Origin: Okeanomitos corallinicola TIOX110
GTDB lineage: Bacteria; Cyanobacteriota; Cyanobacteriia; Cyanobacteriales; Nostocaceae
Length of the DNA: 64,000 bases
Direction of reading: 5' to 3'
Assembly (NCBI RefSeq): GCF_038050375.1
Contig: NZ_CP150886.1
Location: forward strand, 3,017,318-3,081,317
This document shows positions 1 to 8,235 of this stretch, piece after piece. The notes below the pieces were generated by a model. The model searched no databases. It was not told the DNA's origin and worked only from the letters and a program-made list of their open reading frames with translations. A program made the translations under genes and the position numbers. Every line of letters begins with the position of its first letter. Position 1 is the stretch's first letter.

Positions 1-11
1 ATGGGTAAACT

Positions 12-47
12 TCTTACTGTCACCTGTCACCTATCAACTGTCACCTA
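12..47. repeat. STRR-type heptamer array after gap2
   Basis: About five degenerate 7-base units of the CTGTCAC / CTATCAA type. The array lies directly downstream of the gap2 stop codon. Read in the gap2 sense the unit is GGTGACA. The same unit recurs near 4979, 8199, 42181 and 60984. Confidence 0.75.
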
Positions 48-49
48 AA

Positions 50-1063
50 TTAAGCCCACTTAGCAGCAACTAACTCAGCCAAATCTAGAACACGTTGGCT
101 ATAACCCCACTCATTGTCATACCAAGCCATAACTTTAACCATGTCATTACCCATGACAAGAGTTAAATTAGCATCAACAATGGAAGACTCATTCGCACCT
201 TGATAATCGGAAGACACCAAAGGAAGTTCGCTGTATCCTAAAATGCCTTTCAGATAAGTTTCAGCAGCATCCTGGAAAACTTGGTTAACTTCTTCTGTAA
301 TAGTGCGTTTTTCAACTTGAACTACAAAGTCCACCATGGACACATTCGGGGTAGGTACACGTAAAGCAGTACCATTTAATTTACCCTTCAATTGTGGCAA
401 TACAAGTGCTACAGCCTTAGCAGCACCAGTAGATGTAGGAACAATGTTAATAGCTGCTGCTCTAGCCCGACGTAAATCACGGTGAGAAGCATCTAGAATC
501 CGCTGATCCCCAGTGTAACTGTGGGTAGTGGTCATTGTCCCTTTGATGATGCCAAATTTTTCATCTAGCACCTTAGCAATAGGAGCTAAACAGTTGGTAG
601 TACAGCTGGCATTACTGATGATGTGATGTGTGTTGTGATCATAATCTTCATGATTGACACCCATCACAAAAGTACCATCTTCATTCTTACCAGGGGCAGT
701 AATCAGAACCTTCTTAGCACCCGCATTAACGTGCCGCATTGCCCCTTCTTTACTGGTAAATACACCAGTAGATTCAATAATCAGGTCAATGTCCCATTCT
801 TTCCAGGGCAAGTTATCTGGGTTGCGATCAGATACGCATTTAATGGTATTACCATTGACAGTAATAGAATTATCATCAGCAGTAATATCAGCATTTTGTA
901 ATCTTCCTAGCATGGAATCATATCTAAGAAGATGAGCATTGGTTCTGGGATCAGAAGTGTCATTGATAGCCACAAGTTGAATTTGGCTGTTTTCTCTACC
1001 TACCCAGCAGCGCGCGAAGTTCCGTCCAATGCGCCCGAAACCGTTAATTGCAACTCTAATCAC
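50..1063 (-). CDS. gap2: Glyceraldehyde-3-phosphate dehydrogenase, Gap2 type
   Basis: This enzyme interconverts 1,3-bisphosphoglycerate and glyceraldehyde 3-phosphate; in cyanobacteria the Gap2 type works in the Calvin cycle with NADPH or NADH. The nucleotide-binding motif GFGRIGR is at residues 8-14 and the active-site motif ASCTTNC is at 152-158 with catalytic Cys154. A GTG at 1063 is chosen as start because it gives the normal 337-residue protein beginning VIRVAING, with a GAGG-type ribosome site upstream. An in-frame start at 1114 would add 17 residues the family lacks. nadD lies upstream in the same direction. Gap2 rather than Gap1 is inferred from overall likeness to cyanobacterial Gap2. 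Confidence 0.95.
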   Translation of the reverse strand: MIRVAINGFGRIGRNFARCWVGRENSQIQLVAINDTSDPRTNAHLLRYDSMLGRLQNADITADDNSITVNGNTIKCVSDRNPDNLPWKEWDIDLIIESTGVFTSKEGAMRHVNAGAKKVLITAPGKNEDGTFVMGVNHEDYDHNTHHIISNASCTTNCLAPIAKVLDEKFGIIKGTMTTTHSYTGDQRILDASHRDLRRARAAAINIVPTSTGAAKAVALVLPQLKGKLNGTALRVPTPNVSMVDFVVQVEKRTITEEVNQVFQDAAETYLKGILGYSELPLVSSDYQGANESSIVDANLTLVMGNDMVKVMAWYDNEWGYSQRVLDLAELVAAKWA

Positions 1064-1179
1064 AGTGTCTTGCCCTCTGTATTTATGCCTATAAGTTGAT
1101 ATCGTTGACCCCAATCATATCGCAAAGGGGGGGAGTCTTTATAACCATAAAGCGTTAGATTAAAAAAAAAATACAGAAT

Positions 1180-1806
1180 TTATTCAGGATTATCTGAGTA
1201 AAGCTGGTGAGTAGAGATGTAAAGTCGCACTGATTCCGGGACTAAATTCTTAATTGAGACACCTAAACGACAAAATTCACGGATTTTACTGGACGAAACT
1301 CTAACCAAAGGAGTATTCAGTAATTGCCAGTTTATGGTATTTGATTTTTCCTTAAATTTTTGCTCTACTTGCTTGCAGACTGACTCACTTTGAGATATAG
1401 TCTCAGCACCTGCGGGTCGGGGTGCAATTAACCAATCACACATTTGTGCTAGTTCTATTCCGCAATACCAACGGGGTAAAGTTTGGAAAGCATCCAAACC
1501 GATAATCCAGTACCAATGGGTATTGGGGTAGAGAGCAGATAAATTAATCAGGGTGTTGATGGCATAGGAATTCCCAACAGATTCTTTCTCAATTATTGAG
1601 ACAGTGAACGCTGGGTTATTTCTCGTTGCTAGTTTTAACATAGCTAAACGATGCTCAAAAGCAGTTGCTTGTTTATGGGGGGGATTTATAGATGGAACCC
1701 AAATCAACTGTTCCATAGATATTTGAGCCATCGCTGCTTCAGCTATCAGCAAATGTCCCCAGTGAATAGGATCAAATGTACCACCAAAAATTGCTATTTG
1801 CTGCAT
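1180..1806 (-). CDS. nadD: Nicotinate-nucleotide adenylyltransferase
   Basis: NadD joins nicotinate mononucleotide and ATP to form deamido-NAD in NAD synthesis. The nucleotidyltransferase signature GGTFDPIHWGH is near residues 7-17, and the second signature appears as SSSKIREF near residue 170. The ATG at 1806 gives 208 residues starting MQQIAIFGG; an in-frame TTG three codons upstream is less likely. It lies 116 bp upstream of gap2 on the same strand, so co-transcription is possible but not shown. No other NAD-synthesis gene is adjacent. Confidence 0.92.
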   Translation of the reverse strand: MQQIAIFGGTFDPIHWGHLLIAEAAMAQISMEQLIWVPSINPPHKQATAFEHRLAMLKLATRNNPAFTVSIIEKESVGNSYAINTLINLSALYPNTHWYWIIGLDAFQTLPRWYCGIELAQMCDWLIAPRPAGAETISQSESVCKQVEQKFKEKSNTINWQLLNTPLVRVSSSKIREFCRLGVSIKNLVPESVRLYISTHQLYSDNPE

Positions 1807-2395
1807 CCAGTTCAAGAATGAAAAACTTGGAAAAAGTAGACAGAGATTTATTGTTTAGATATGGTTATGTTTTCCCAAATCTGTCTAACTTGGGTCGTCA
1901 GGAGTCAAAAGAACAAGACAAAATAGTATCGGCAACTCTTGAGAAACAAGCCTTGATATTGGTTGATAAATCATTTCTGCTCGTGAGTTGTAGTAGCTTA
2001 TTCCCATAATTTGAGAAATTTATCAATTTGATCTAGAAGAGTTGAATCATACTTTTACTATCAATGTACTATTGTAATCAATTCACCCCTTGGATTCGAT
2101 CTAATTGCAAATCACCAATAAATTTCAGTAGGAAAAAGATAATATGTGTTTAAAATTACCACCGGAATTTTCCCGATGTAAAACCAATTTTCAGAATAAT
2201 CATAAAAAGATGTCAGCAATAGAAAACATCCCCATGAGGTAATATCTTTTGGAATAAAAAATACCAAAGTCGAAAATTAACTGTTGATTCGGGTCAGAAA
2301 ATCTTGCAGGGGCAATATCTGTAAAAATCAAAATCCTGTTATGATACGCGTGTCATTTGTGATGATTGTGTGGTGTGGTGTAAGAGGAACAAAAA
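1807..2395. other. Intergenic region between divergent nadD and murC
   Basis: This 589-bp stretch should hold the nadD and murC promoters. A short plus-strand ORF (1776-2009) overlaps the nadD start and has no recognisable features, so it is not called. A Shine-Dalgarno sequence AGAGGA at 2383-2388, seven bases before the murC ATG, is the only clear signal. Confidence 0.5.
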
Positions 2396-3856
2396 ATGAG
2401 TAATTCTATAGATTTTAGCGGTAGACCATTTCATTTCATTGGAATTGGCGGTATAGGAATGTCCGCACTGGCTTATGTTCTTACCAAACGTCAATTACCA
2501 GTATCGGGTTCTGATCTCCGTCCTAATCAAATTACACGTAACTTAGAAGCCTTGGGCGCTCATATTTTTAGTAAACAAGAAGCCAGTAATCTGGAATTCT
2601 TCCGTCCCCAAGAATCAACTAATGGAGTATTTTTAAATTCACAAGAAAATCTACCTTTTGATCAAAAAAATCTTCCCCAAGTGATTTGTTCAACAGCTAT
2701 TAACCCTAGTAATTTTGAATACAAAGCAGCTTTAGAATTAGGTTGTCCAATTTCACATCGTTCCGATGTCTTAGCTGCTTTAATTGCGGATTATTACAGT
2801 ATTGCTGTCGCTGGAACTCATGGCAAAACTACAACAAGTAGCATGATCGGTTATATGCTACTGCAAGCTGGTCTTGATCCCACAATTTTAGTAGGTGGAG
2901 AAGTCAAAGCTTGGGAAGGTAACGCTAGACTGGGAGAGAGCAAGTATTTAGTGGCTGAAGCGGATGAATCTGATGGTTCTTTAGTCAAACACGCTCCAGA
3001 GATTGGAGTTATTACCAACATTGAACTTGACCATCCCGATCATTACGAAAATTTAGAAGAAGTAATTAGCACTTTTCAAAAATTTGCTCAAGGGTGCAAT
3101 ATTTTAGTAGGTAGTATTGATTGTGATACCGTCAGAGATAGGCTCAAACCAACGATCAGTTACAGCCTCTACCCGGATACAGAAGCTGACTATGCTGTTA
3201 CCAACATTGATTATCGTGCCGATGGCACAACAGCCCTAGTGTGGGAAAAAGGTAAAGCATTGGGTGTTCTCAAGTTAAAACTATTAGGTCGTCATAATCT
3301 GAGTAATGCTTTAGCAGCAGTAGCTGTAGGACGCGTCCTGGGTTTAGAATTTGGAGAAATATCCAAAGGTATCGCTACCTTTGAAGGTGCAAGACGACGC
3401 TTTGAATTCCGGGGTGAAGCTGCTGGTATTACTTTTATTGACGATTACGCCCATCACCCCAGTGAAATTCGCGCTACTTTGGCTGCTGCACGTTTGCAAG
3501 CTAGACCAGGACAAAGAATTGTAGCCATTTTCCAACCCCATCGTTACAGCCGGACACTGACATTTCTAGAAGAATTTGCTGAGTCTTTTACCCACGCCGA
3601 TTTAGTTATTATCACGGATATTTACAGCGCGGGAGAACCAGACTTAGGACAGATTAATGGTGAAAAATTGGCAAACGCAATTGCTAAACACCACCCACAG
3701 GTAATTTATCAACCAAATTTATCTTCAGTGACTGAGGACTTGTTATTAACTCTCAGACGGGGAGATTTGGCACTTTTCTTAGGTGCTGGCAACTTAAATC
3801 AAGCTATTCCCGAAATTATCTCGACACTTTGTGAACCGGTAACAGCCACATCATAA
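2396..3856 (+). CDS. murC: UDP-N-acetylmuramate--L-alanine ligase
   Basis: MurC adds L-alanine to UDP-MurNAc in the cytoplasm, the first peptide step of peptidoglycan synthesis. The N-terminal Rossmann part has FIGIGGIGMS near 14-23. The ATP-binding loop GTHGKTT is at 140-146, followed by the Mur central domain (EADESDGS) and C-terminal ligase domain (DDYAHHPSEI). The 486-residue length is normal for the family. The ATG has a strong AGAGGA ribosome site seven bases upstream. murB follows after 120 bp, the usual cyanobacterial pairing. Confidence 0.97.
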   Translation: MSNSIDFSGRPFHFIGIGGIGMSALAYVLTKRQLPVSGSDLRPNQITRNLEALGAHIFSKQEASNLEFFRPQESTNGVFLNSQENLPFDQKNLPQVICSTAINPSNFEYKAALELGCPISHRSDVLAALIADYYSIAVAGTHGKTTTSSMIGYMLLQAGLDPTILVGGEVKAWEGNARLGESKYLVAEADESDGSLVKHAPEIGVITNIELDHPDHYENLEEVISTFQKFAQGCNILVGSIDCDTVRDRLKPTISYSLYPDTEADYAVTNIDYRADGTTALVWEKGKALGVLKLKLLGRHNLSNALAAVAVGRVLGLEFGEISKGIATFEGARRRFEFRGEAAGITFIDDYAHHPSEIRATLAAARLQARPGQRIVAIFQPHRYSRTLTFLEEFAESFTHADLVIITDIYSAGEPDLGQINGEKLANAIAKHHPQVIYQPNLSSVTEDLLLTLRRGDLALFLGAGNLNQAIPEIISTLCEPVTATS

Positions 3857-3976
3857 GTGAAAACAACTTGCTAGATTTTTTCTTTCCCAGATTACTGATC
3901 TACCAATAGTCTTTTAGTTATTTAAGACACCAGAAATCAGTTATTTACTTAATAAAAATTACCAATTAAAGCAACG

Positions 3977-4975
3977 ATGACAATTTCCCAGGCAGCTGGA
4001 AACGTCTGTACCATTTCTGCTTTGAACACAGGTACACAGACAGCAGCTAATTCTGTTGATAGTAAAGTGATTTATCTCCCAGGAACTGAATGTGTAATCA
4101 AGTCTCAGGCTTATTTATCCGCGTTTACTTCCTATAGAGTAGGAGGTGCAGCCCAACTGTATGCCTCCCCTCGAAATTTAGAAGCACTCAAAGCTAGTAT
4201 TGAATACGCTAAGGAAAATGATTTACCAGTAACTGTCCTGGGTGCTGGTTCTAACCTGTTGGTTAGTGACCAAGGTATACCAGGTTTAGTGATTGCTACC
4301 CGTCATTTTCGCTCTAAGCATTTTGACTCACAAACAGGTCAACTAACTGTGGCCGCAGGGGAATCTATTCCTAGTTTGGCTTGGGAAGCCGCAGAATTAG
4401 GATGGGAAGGTTTGGAGTGGGCAGTAGGTATCCCCGGCACTGTGGGTGGCGCAGTTGTGATGAATGCAGGAGCGCACAATAGTTGTATTGCAGAGATGTT
4501 AGTCAGTGCGGAATTACTGGCCCCTGATGGAACATTGGAGACTGTCACCCCCGCAGAATTAGATTACAAATACCGGACTTCATTACTGCAAGGGGGCGAT
4601 CGCATCGTTACTCAAGCTACTTTTCAACTGCAACCAGGAGCAGATCCAGTACAGGTAAAAGCTATAACTAAGCAACACAAACAACACAGACTCTCTACTC
4701 AACCTTATAATTTCCCTAGTTGCGGTAGTGTATTCCGTAATCCCAAACCGTACTCAGCGGGCTGGTTAATTGAACAAGCTGGATTAAAAGGCTACCAAAT
4801 TGGTGGAGCGCAAGTAGCTCAACTGCACGCTAATTTTATTGTGAATCGTGGTGGTGCAAAAGCCAGTGATATTTTCTGTCTTATCAATTATATTCAACAG
4901 GAAGTACAAGAACGTTGGTCTATTTGGTTAGAACCAGAAGTTAAAATGATTGGCGAGTTTCAAGCAGTTTGTTGA
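3977..4975 (+). CDS. murB: UDP-N-acetylenolpyruvoylglucosamine reductase
   Basis: MurB is the FAD- and NADPH-dependent reductase that makes UDP-MurNAc, the MurC substrate. The FAD-binding region contains [11 protein letters not shown] near residue 90 and [16 protein letters not shown] near 152. The C-terminal domain has the SCGSVFRNP motif with the catalytic serine and a late EPEVK. A roughly 40-residue N-terminal extension precedes the conserved core, so a later start is possible, but the ATG at 3977 is the first in frame. It follows murC on the same strand. Confidence 0.96.
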   Translation: MTISQAAGNVCTISALNTGTQTAANSVDSKVIYLPGTECVIKSQAYLSAFTSYRVGGAAQLYASPRNLEALKASIEYAKENDLPVTVLGAGSNLLVSDQGIPGLVIATRHFRSKHFDSQTGQLTVAAGESIPSLAWEAAELGWEGLEWAVGIPGTVGGAVVMNAGAHNSCIAEMLVSAELLAPDGTLETVTPAELDYKYRTSLLQGGDRIVTQATFQLQPGADPVQVKAITKQHKQHRLSTQPYNFPSCGSVFRNPKPYSAGWLIEQAGLKGYQIGGAQVAQLHANFIVNRGGAKASDIFCLINYIQQEVQERWSIWLEPEVKMIGEFQAVC

Positions 4976-5000
4976 TAGGTGACAGGTGATAGGTAAGAGT
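4976..5000 (+). repeat. Heptamer repeat after murB
   Basis: Three to four units of the GATAGGT / GACAGGT type begin at the murB stop codon. The orientation relative to the gene matches the arrays that follow gap2 and the PBP1A gene. Confidence 0.65.
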
Positions 5001-5092
5001 AAAAAGTTACCAATTAATGCCCATTACCAATTACCCACCCCATCTATAATTGAATTTGATTTGTTATTCACAGCATAAGTGGAAAATTAATT

Positions 5093-5443
5093 ATGACAGC
5101 AGGAAAAGGACAAGGCTTTGGTTTTGGTTTAGGAAAAATGAAGGAACTAGCCGCTGCTTTTCAAAAAGCACAGCAGGTTCAAGAAGGTGCAAAACGTCTC
5201 CAAGAAGAATTGGAACAAATGGAGATTGAGGGAGAGTCTGGTGGTGGACTGGTAAAAGTTGTTGTCAGTGGCAACCAAGAACCCAAACGAGTGGAAATTT
5301 CCCCGGAAGCGATGGCACAAGGTTCAGAGTTACTTTCTGATCTAGTTACAGTAGCTATGAAAGATGCCTATACTAAGTCCACCACAACCATGCGGGAACG
5401 GATGGAAGAATTAACCAGTGGACTAGAATTACCTGGTTTATAG
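5093..5443 (+). CDS. YbaB/EbfC family nucleoid-associated protein
   Basis: YbaB/EbfC proteins are small dimeric DNA-binding proteins that coat the nucleoid. The 116-residue product has a Gly-rich start ([13 protein letters not shown]), an alpha-helical region rich in Gln and Glu, then the beta segment [20 protein letters not shown] typical of the family, and a C-terminal helix ending in SGLELPGL. It lies 117 bp after murB on the same strand. In many bacteria ybaB sits next to dnaX-recR; that context is absent here. Confidence 0.9.
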   Translation: MTAGKGQGFGFGLGKMKELAAAFQKAQQVQEGAKRLQEELEQMEIEGESGGGLVKVVVSGNQEPKRVEISPEAMAQGSELLSDLVTVAMKDAYTKSTTTMRERMEELTSGLELPGL

Positions 5444-5444
5444 T

Positions 5445-5494
5445 CATTGGTAATGGGTAATGGGTAATGGGTAATGGGTAACTGGTGATTGGTA
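5445..5494 (+). repeat. Heptamer repeat after ybaB
   Basis: At least four tandem copies of GGTAATG followed by degenerate copies start two bases after the ybaB stop. This is another STRR-type 7-base array with a different unit from the GTGACAG family. Confidence 0.75.
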
Positions 5495-5543
5495 AAAATA
5501 TTTTTCCCTTTCACCCCCTCACCCTATCTTCTCCTGACTCCTT

Positions 5544-5568
5544 GATAGCGCAGCGTGGCGTAGCCATA
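5544..5568 (+). repeat. Dispersed repeat, copy 1
   Basis: A 25-bp sequence containing GCAGCGTGGCGTAGCC. A near-identical copy lies in the opposite orientation at 29153-29178, differing by one substitution and one inserted base. Similar interspersed sequences are common in Nostocales genomes. It sits just before the phosphatase start at 5587. Confidence 0.65.
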
Positions 5569-5586
5569 ATCCTGATAACTGAATAT

Positions 5587-6075
5587 ATGTCCTACAAATT
5601 ACTGTTCGTCTGTCTGGGTAATATTTGCCGATCCCCCTCAGCCGAAAATATTATGAATCATCTCATTGATCAAGCTGGTTTGAGCGATCACATTGATTGT
5701 GATTCTGCTGGTACTTCTAGTTATCATATCGGTAGCCCACCAGACCGACGCATGAGTGCAGCTGCATCTGCAAAGTTAGGAATTAAACTCCGTGGTCAAG
5801 CCCGTCAATTTCAAAGATCAGACTTTCAAGAGTTTGATTTGATTTTAGCCATGGATCAAGAAAACTATGACAATATCCTTGCTGTTGACCGTTCTGGAGA
5901 ATATCACCACAAAGTCCGTTTGATGTGTGATTTTTGCTCTGTTCACACTCTCAAGGAAGTTCCCGATCCTTATTATGGCGGCTCGGAGGGATTTAATTAT
6001 GTCATTGACCTACTAATGGATGCCTGTGAAGGTCTACTTGGTTATGTAAAAAATCAAGATCACAGAAGGTTGTAG
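5587..6075 (+). CDS. Low-molecular-weight protein-tyrosine phosphatase
   Basis: This is an arsenate-reductase-fold phosphatase that removes phosphate from tyrosine. The catalytic loop C-X5-R is at residues 9-15 (CLGNICR) followed by SPSAE, and the general-acid aspartate is in VPDPYYGG near residue 130. The ATG at 5587 gives 162 residues, normal for the family. An upstream in-frame start at 5485 would translate heptamer and dispersed repeats and is rejected. It ends 29 bp from a convergent response regulator gene. Confidence 0.93.
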   Translation: MSYKLLFVCLGNICRSPSAENIMNHLIDQAGLSDHIDCDSAGTSSYHIGSPPDRRMSAAASAKLGIKLRGQARQFQRSDFQEFDLILAMDQENYDNILAVDRSGEYHHKVRLMCDFCSVHTLKEVPDPYYGGSEGFNYVIDLLMDACEGLLGYVKNQDHRRL

Positions 6076-6101
6076 GGGGTGAAAAATTAATTTTTCCTCC
6101 T
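6074..6101. terminator. Possible two-way terminator between convergent genes
   Basis: An imperfect hairpin: AGGGGG pairs with CCTCCT around the AT-rich palindrome AAAAATTAATTTTT. It lies between the convergent phosphatase and response regulator genes. The call is from sequence alone. Confidence 0.4.
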
Positions 6102-6104
6102 CAA

Positions 6105-6788
6105 CTACTCAACTAGACCATGTTTAATGGCAAAGCGTACTAATTCAGCCCGATTGCTGGTTTCTGTTTTTTTCAGTAAACTGCTGACGTATTTTTCCAC
6201 AGTGCGGGGACTTAGGTGTAGTTTATTGCCAATATCAGCATTAGATAAACCATAGGTGAGCAGTTCTAATACTTCCTGTTCTCTGGTAGTTAATGAAGAA
6301 AATAGCTCAGAAGAATTATTTTGATGAGCTACAGATTTTGATTCAGTTAGTGTTTTTGCGGAAGGCAAGGCATCTAAATTATCTTGATAAGACAAAAGAT
6401 ACTCGGATTTAATAATCCTAGATCGCTCCAACAAATTACGAATAGCGGCAGCTAACTCTTCTAGTTCAAAAGGCTTGGGTAAGTATAAATCACAACCTGA
6501 TTGGTAGCCTAATATTCTTTCTTGAGTCTTGGTTCTTGCTGTTAACAAAATTACAGGTAATAACCTAAAATGTGGCTGTTGCCGCACTTGACGCACCAGT
6601 TCATAGCCATTTAACCGTGGCATGACAATATCTGTGACAATCAAATCTGGATAGTTTGCTTTTACCATAGCCAAACCATCCTGACCATTATCAGCCATTA
6701 TGACTGAATAGCCAGACAGTTCAAGATAATCGCTAATAGATAGACGAGTTCCCAAATCGTCATCTACTACAAGGATTTTAAAGGGCAT
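6105..6788 (-). CDS. Response regulator, receiver plus LuxR-type HTH
   Basis: This is a DNA-binding two-component output protein. The receiver domain spans about 1-120 with the acidic pocket VVDDD, phosphoacceptor in PDLIVTDIVMPR near residue 55, Thr in LLTART and Lys in YLPKPF. A LuxR-type HTH occupies the C-terminal 65 residues (LTTREQEVLELL to HLSPRTVEKYVSSLL). No histidine kinase gene is next to it. The protein at 51959-52654 has the same layout and a similar ending, so the two are probably paralogues. It may relate to the plastid/cyanobacterial Ycf29 group, which cannot be settled here. Confidence 0.92.
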   Translation of the reverse strand: MPFKILVVDDDLGTRLSISDYLELSGYSVIMADNGQDGLAMVKANYPDLIVTDIVMPRLNGYELVRQVRQQPHFRLLPVILLTARTKTQERILGYQSGCDLYLPKPFELEELAAAIRNLLERSRIIKSEYLLSYQDNLDALPSAKTLTESKSVAHQNNSSELFSSLTTREQEVLELLTYGLSNADIGNKLHLSPRTVEKYVSSLLKKTETSNRAELVRFAIKHGLVE

Positions 6789-7223
6789 TGATAGTACACC
6801 CCTAGTGTTGTTTTACTCTGTATTTTGCAATTATGAACACTACTAAGTAGGTAGGCACGAATATTTATCGTTAGGGTAAGGCAGAAGGCAGGAGGGAAGA
6901 GGTTTTTAGGTAATTTTACATTTTGTAACATACCTCGTTTTTTTCGCACCAACTTACTTAATTAAAAACAGTCAGTGATGAAGTCTTTCTGTTTCATACT
7001 ATGACAGCATGACTCACCAGTGACTTGATTGAAAATGATTTATAAAGAAAATGTTAAATTTTTAATGACTATAGATAAAACTTATTATTTTTTTAAAACT
7101 TAAGCAATCAATTATTGCTATGATTATAGATTGAACTAAAAGTAAAATCAAGCTAATCTAAAACTATTTATTCAAACTACCAAGTATCTTAAAACGTACA
7201 TTTAACAAAAAGAAAGATTTTCA
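6789..7223. other. Intergenic region upstream of smpB
   Basis: This 435-bp AT-rich stretch lies between the divergent response regulator and smpB. A short minus-strand ORF (6767-6952) overlaps the regulator start and is unsupported. No tmRNA gene or other RNA could be recognised. Confidence 0.4.
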
Positions 7224-7697
7224 ATGAGTGAGAAAAGCCAAAGCGACGGGTACAAAGTTATCACCGACAATCGTCAAGCCCGTTATCTGTATCAAATTTT
7301 AGAAACCTACGAGGCTGGAATTCAGTTAGCAGGAACAGAAGTTAAATCAATCCGTGCAGGTAAAGTAAATCTCCAAGATGGCTATGCTTTGCTGCGTAAT
7401 GGTGAAGCATGGTTAATAAATGCCCATATATCTCCTTATACGTCCAGTGGACAATACTTTAATCACGAACCACGCCGTACCCGTAAGTTATTACTGCATC
7501 GCCAAGAACTGCGGAAACTAATTGGGAAGGTAGAACAGCAGGGTTTAACCTTAATTCCCTTAAAAATGTATCTAAAACGGGGTTGGGTAAAAATCACTAT
7601 AGGTTTATGTAAAGGTAAGAAAATCTACGACAAGCGAGAAGACCTGAAACGTCGTCAAGACCAACGCGACATTCAAAGAGCGATGAAAAATTATTGA
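7224..7697 (+). CDS. smpB: SsrA-binding protein SmpB
   Basis: SmpB binds tmRNA and delivers it to stalled ribosomes for trans-translation. The 157-residue protein has the family hallmarks: YEAGIQLAGTEVKSIRAGKVNL in the beta-barrel, an INAHISPY segment, and the basic C-terminal tail KGKKIYDKREDLKRR, the part that enters the decoding centre. The length is normal. The tmRNA gene was not found in this window. It is followed after 142 bp by a DUF1825 gene in the same direction. Confidence 0.97.
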   Translation: MSEKSQSDGYKVITDNRQARYLYQILETYEAGIQLAGTEVKSIRAGKVNLQDGYALLRNGEAWLINAHISPYTSSGQYFNHEPRRTRKLLLHRQELRKLIGKVEQQGLTLIPLKMYLKRGWVKITIGLCKGKKIYDKREDLKRRQDQRDIQRAMKNY

Positions 7698-7839
7698 TTT
7701 GCCAGTCAAGTAGTGAAATTTCGGTAAAAAACCGTACTATCAAATGAGTTTGTTTTCTAGATTAGTTGACTAGACTAAAATAGAAATACAGAAAAAATTG
7801 AAGCTACTGAGTAACAAACCTCAGTTGAATAGAAGCAAA

Positions 7840-8163
7840 ATGGGATTTTTTGATTCTGAGATAGTTCAGCAAGAAGCCAAGCAATTGTTTGAAGATTATC
7901 AAGCACTAATTCAACTTGGCAATAGTTACGGCAAATTTGACCGCGAGGGCAAAAAGCTGTTTATTGAGCAAATGGAAAGCATGATGGATCGATATCGCGT
8001 TTTCATGAAGCGTTTCGAGCTATCCGAGGATTTTATGGCACAAATGACAGTACAACAGCTAAAAACTCAACTAGGTCAGTTTGGAGTTACACCCCAACAA
8101 ATGTTCGAGCAGATGAACATGACTTTGGAGAGAATGAAAGCTGAGTTAGAAAAGCAGTCATGA
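7840..8163 (+). CDS. DUF1825 family protein
   Basis: A 107-residue helical protein starting MGFFDSEIVQQEAKQLF, matching the DUF1825 family found in cyanobacteria and plastid-bearing lineages; its function is unknown. The sequence is rich in Gln, Met and Glu with no membrane segment or signal peptide. The ATG at 7840 is preferred over a non-ATG start at 7798, since conservation in the family begins at MGFFD. It may be read together with smpB. Confidence 0.85.
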   Translation: MGFFDSEIVQQEAKQLFEDYQALIQLGNSYGKFDREGKKLFIEQMESMMDRYRVFMKRFELSEDFMAQMTVQQLKTQLGQFGVTPQQMFEQMNMTLERMKAELEKQS

Positions 8164-8198
8164 CAGGTAAGTTTTCAGTTGCCAGTTATGAGTAATTG

Positions 8199-8234
8199 CT
8201 GTCACCTGTCACCTGTCACCTCTCACTTGTCACC
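8199..8234. repeat. STRR heptamer array after the PBP1A gene
   Basis: Five tandem CTGTCAC-type units, ending one base from the PBP1A stop codon. Read in the sense of that gene the unit is GTGACAG, as after gap2 and murB. Confidence 0.8.
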
Positions 8235-8235
8235 T

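Noticed and set aside
623-935. Two plus-strand ORFs opposite gap2
   Set aside because: Antisense shadows of a conserved gene, without ribosome sites or motifs.
1776-2009. 77-codon ORF over the nadD start
   Set aside because: Overlaps nadD, no recognisable motif, and no support for translation.
6789-7223. tmRNA gene beside smpB
   Set aside because: No tRNA-like acceptor or tag-encoding segment could be recognised in the gap.
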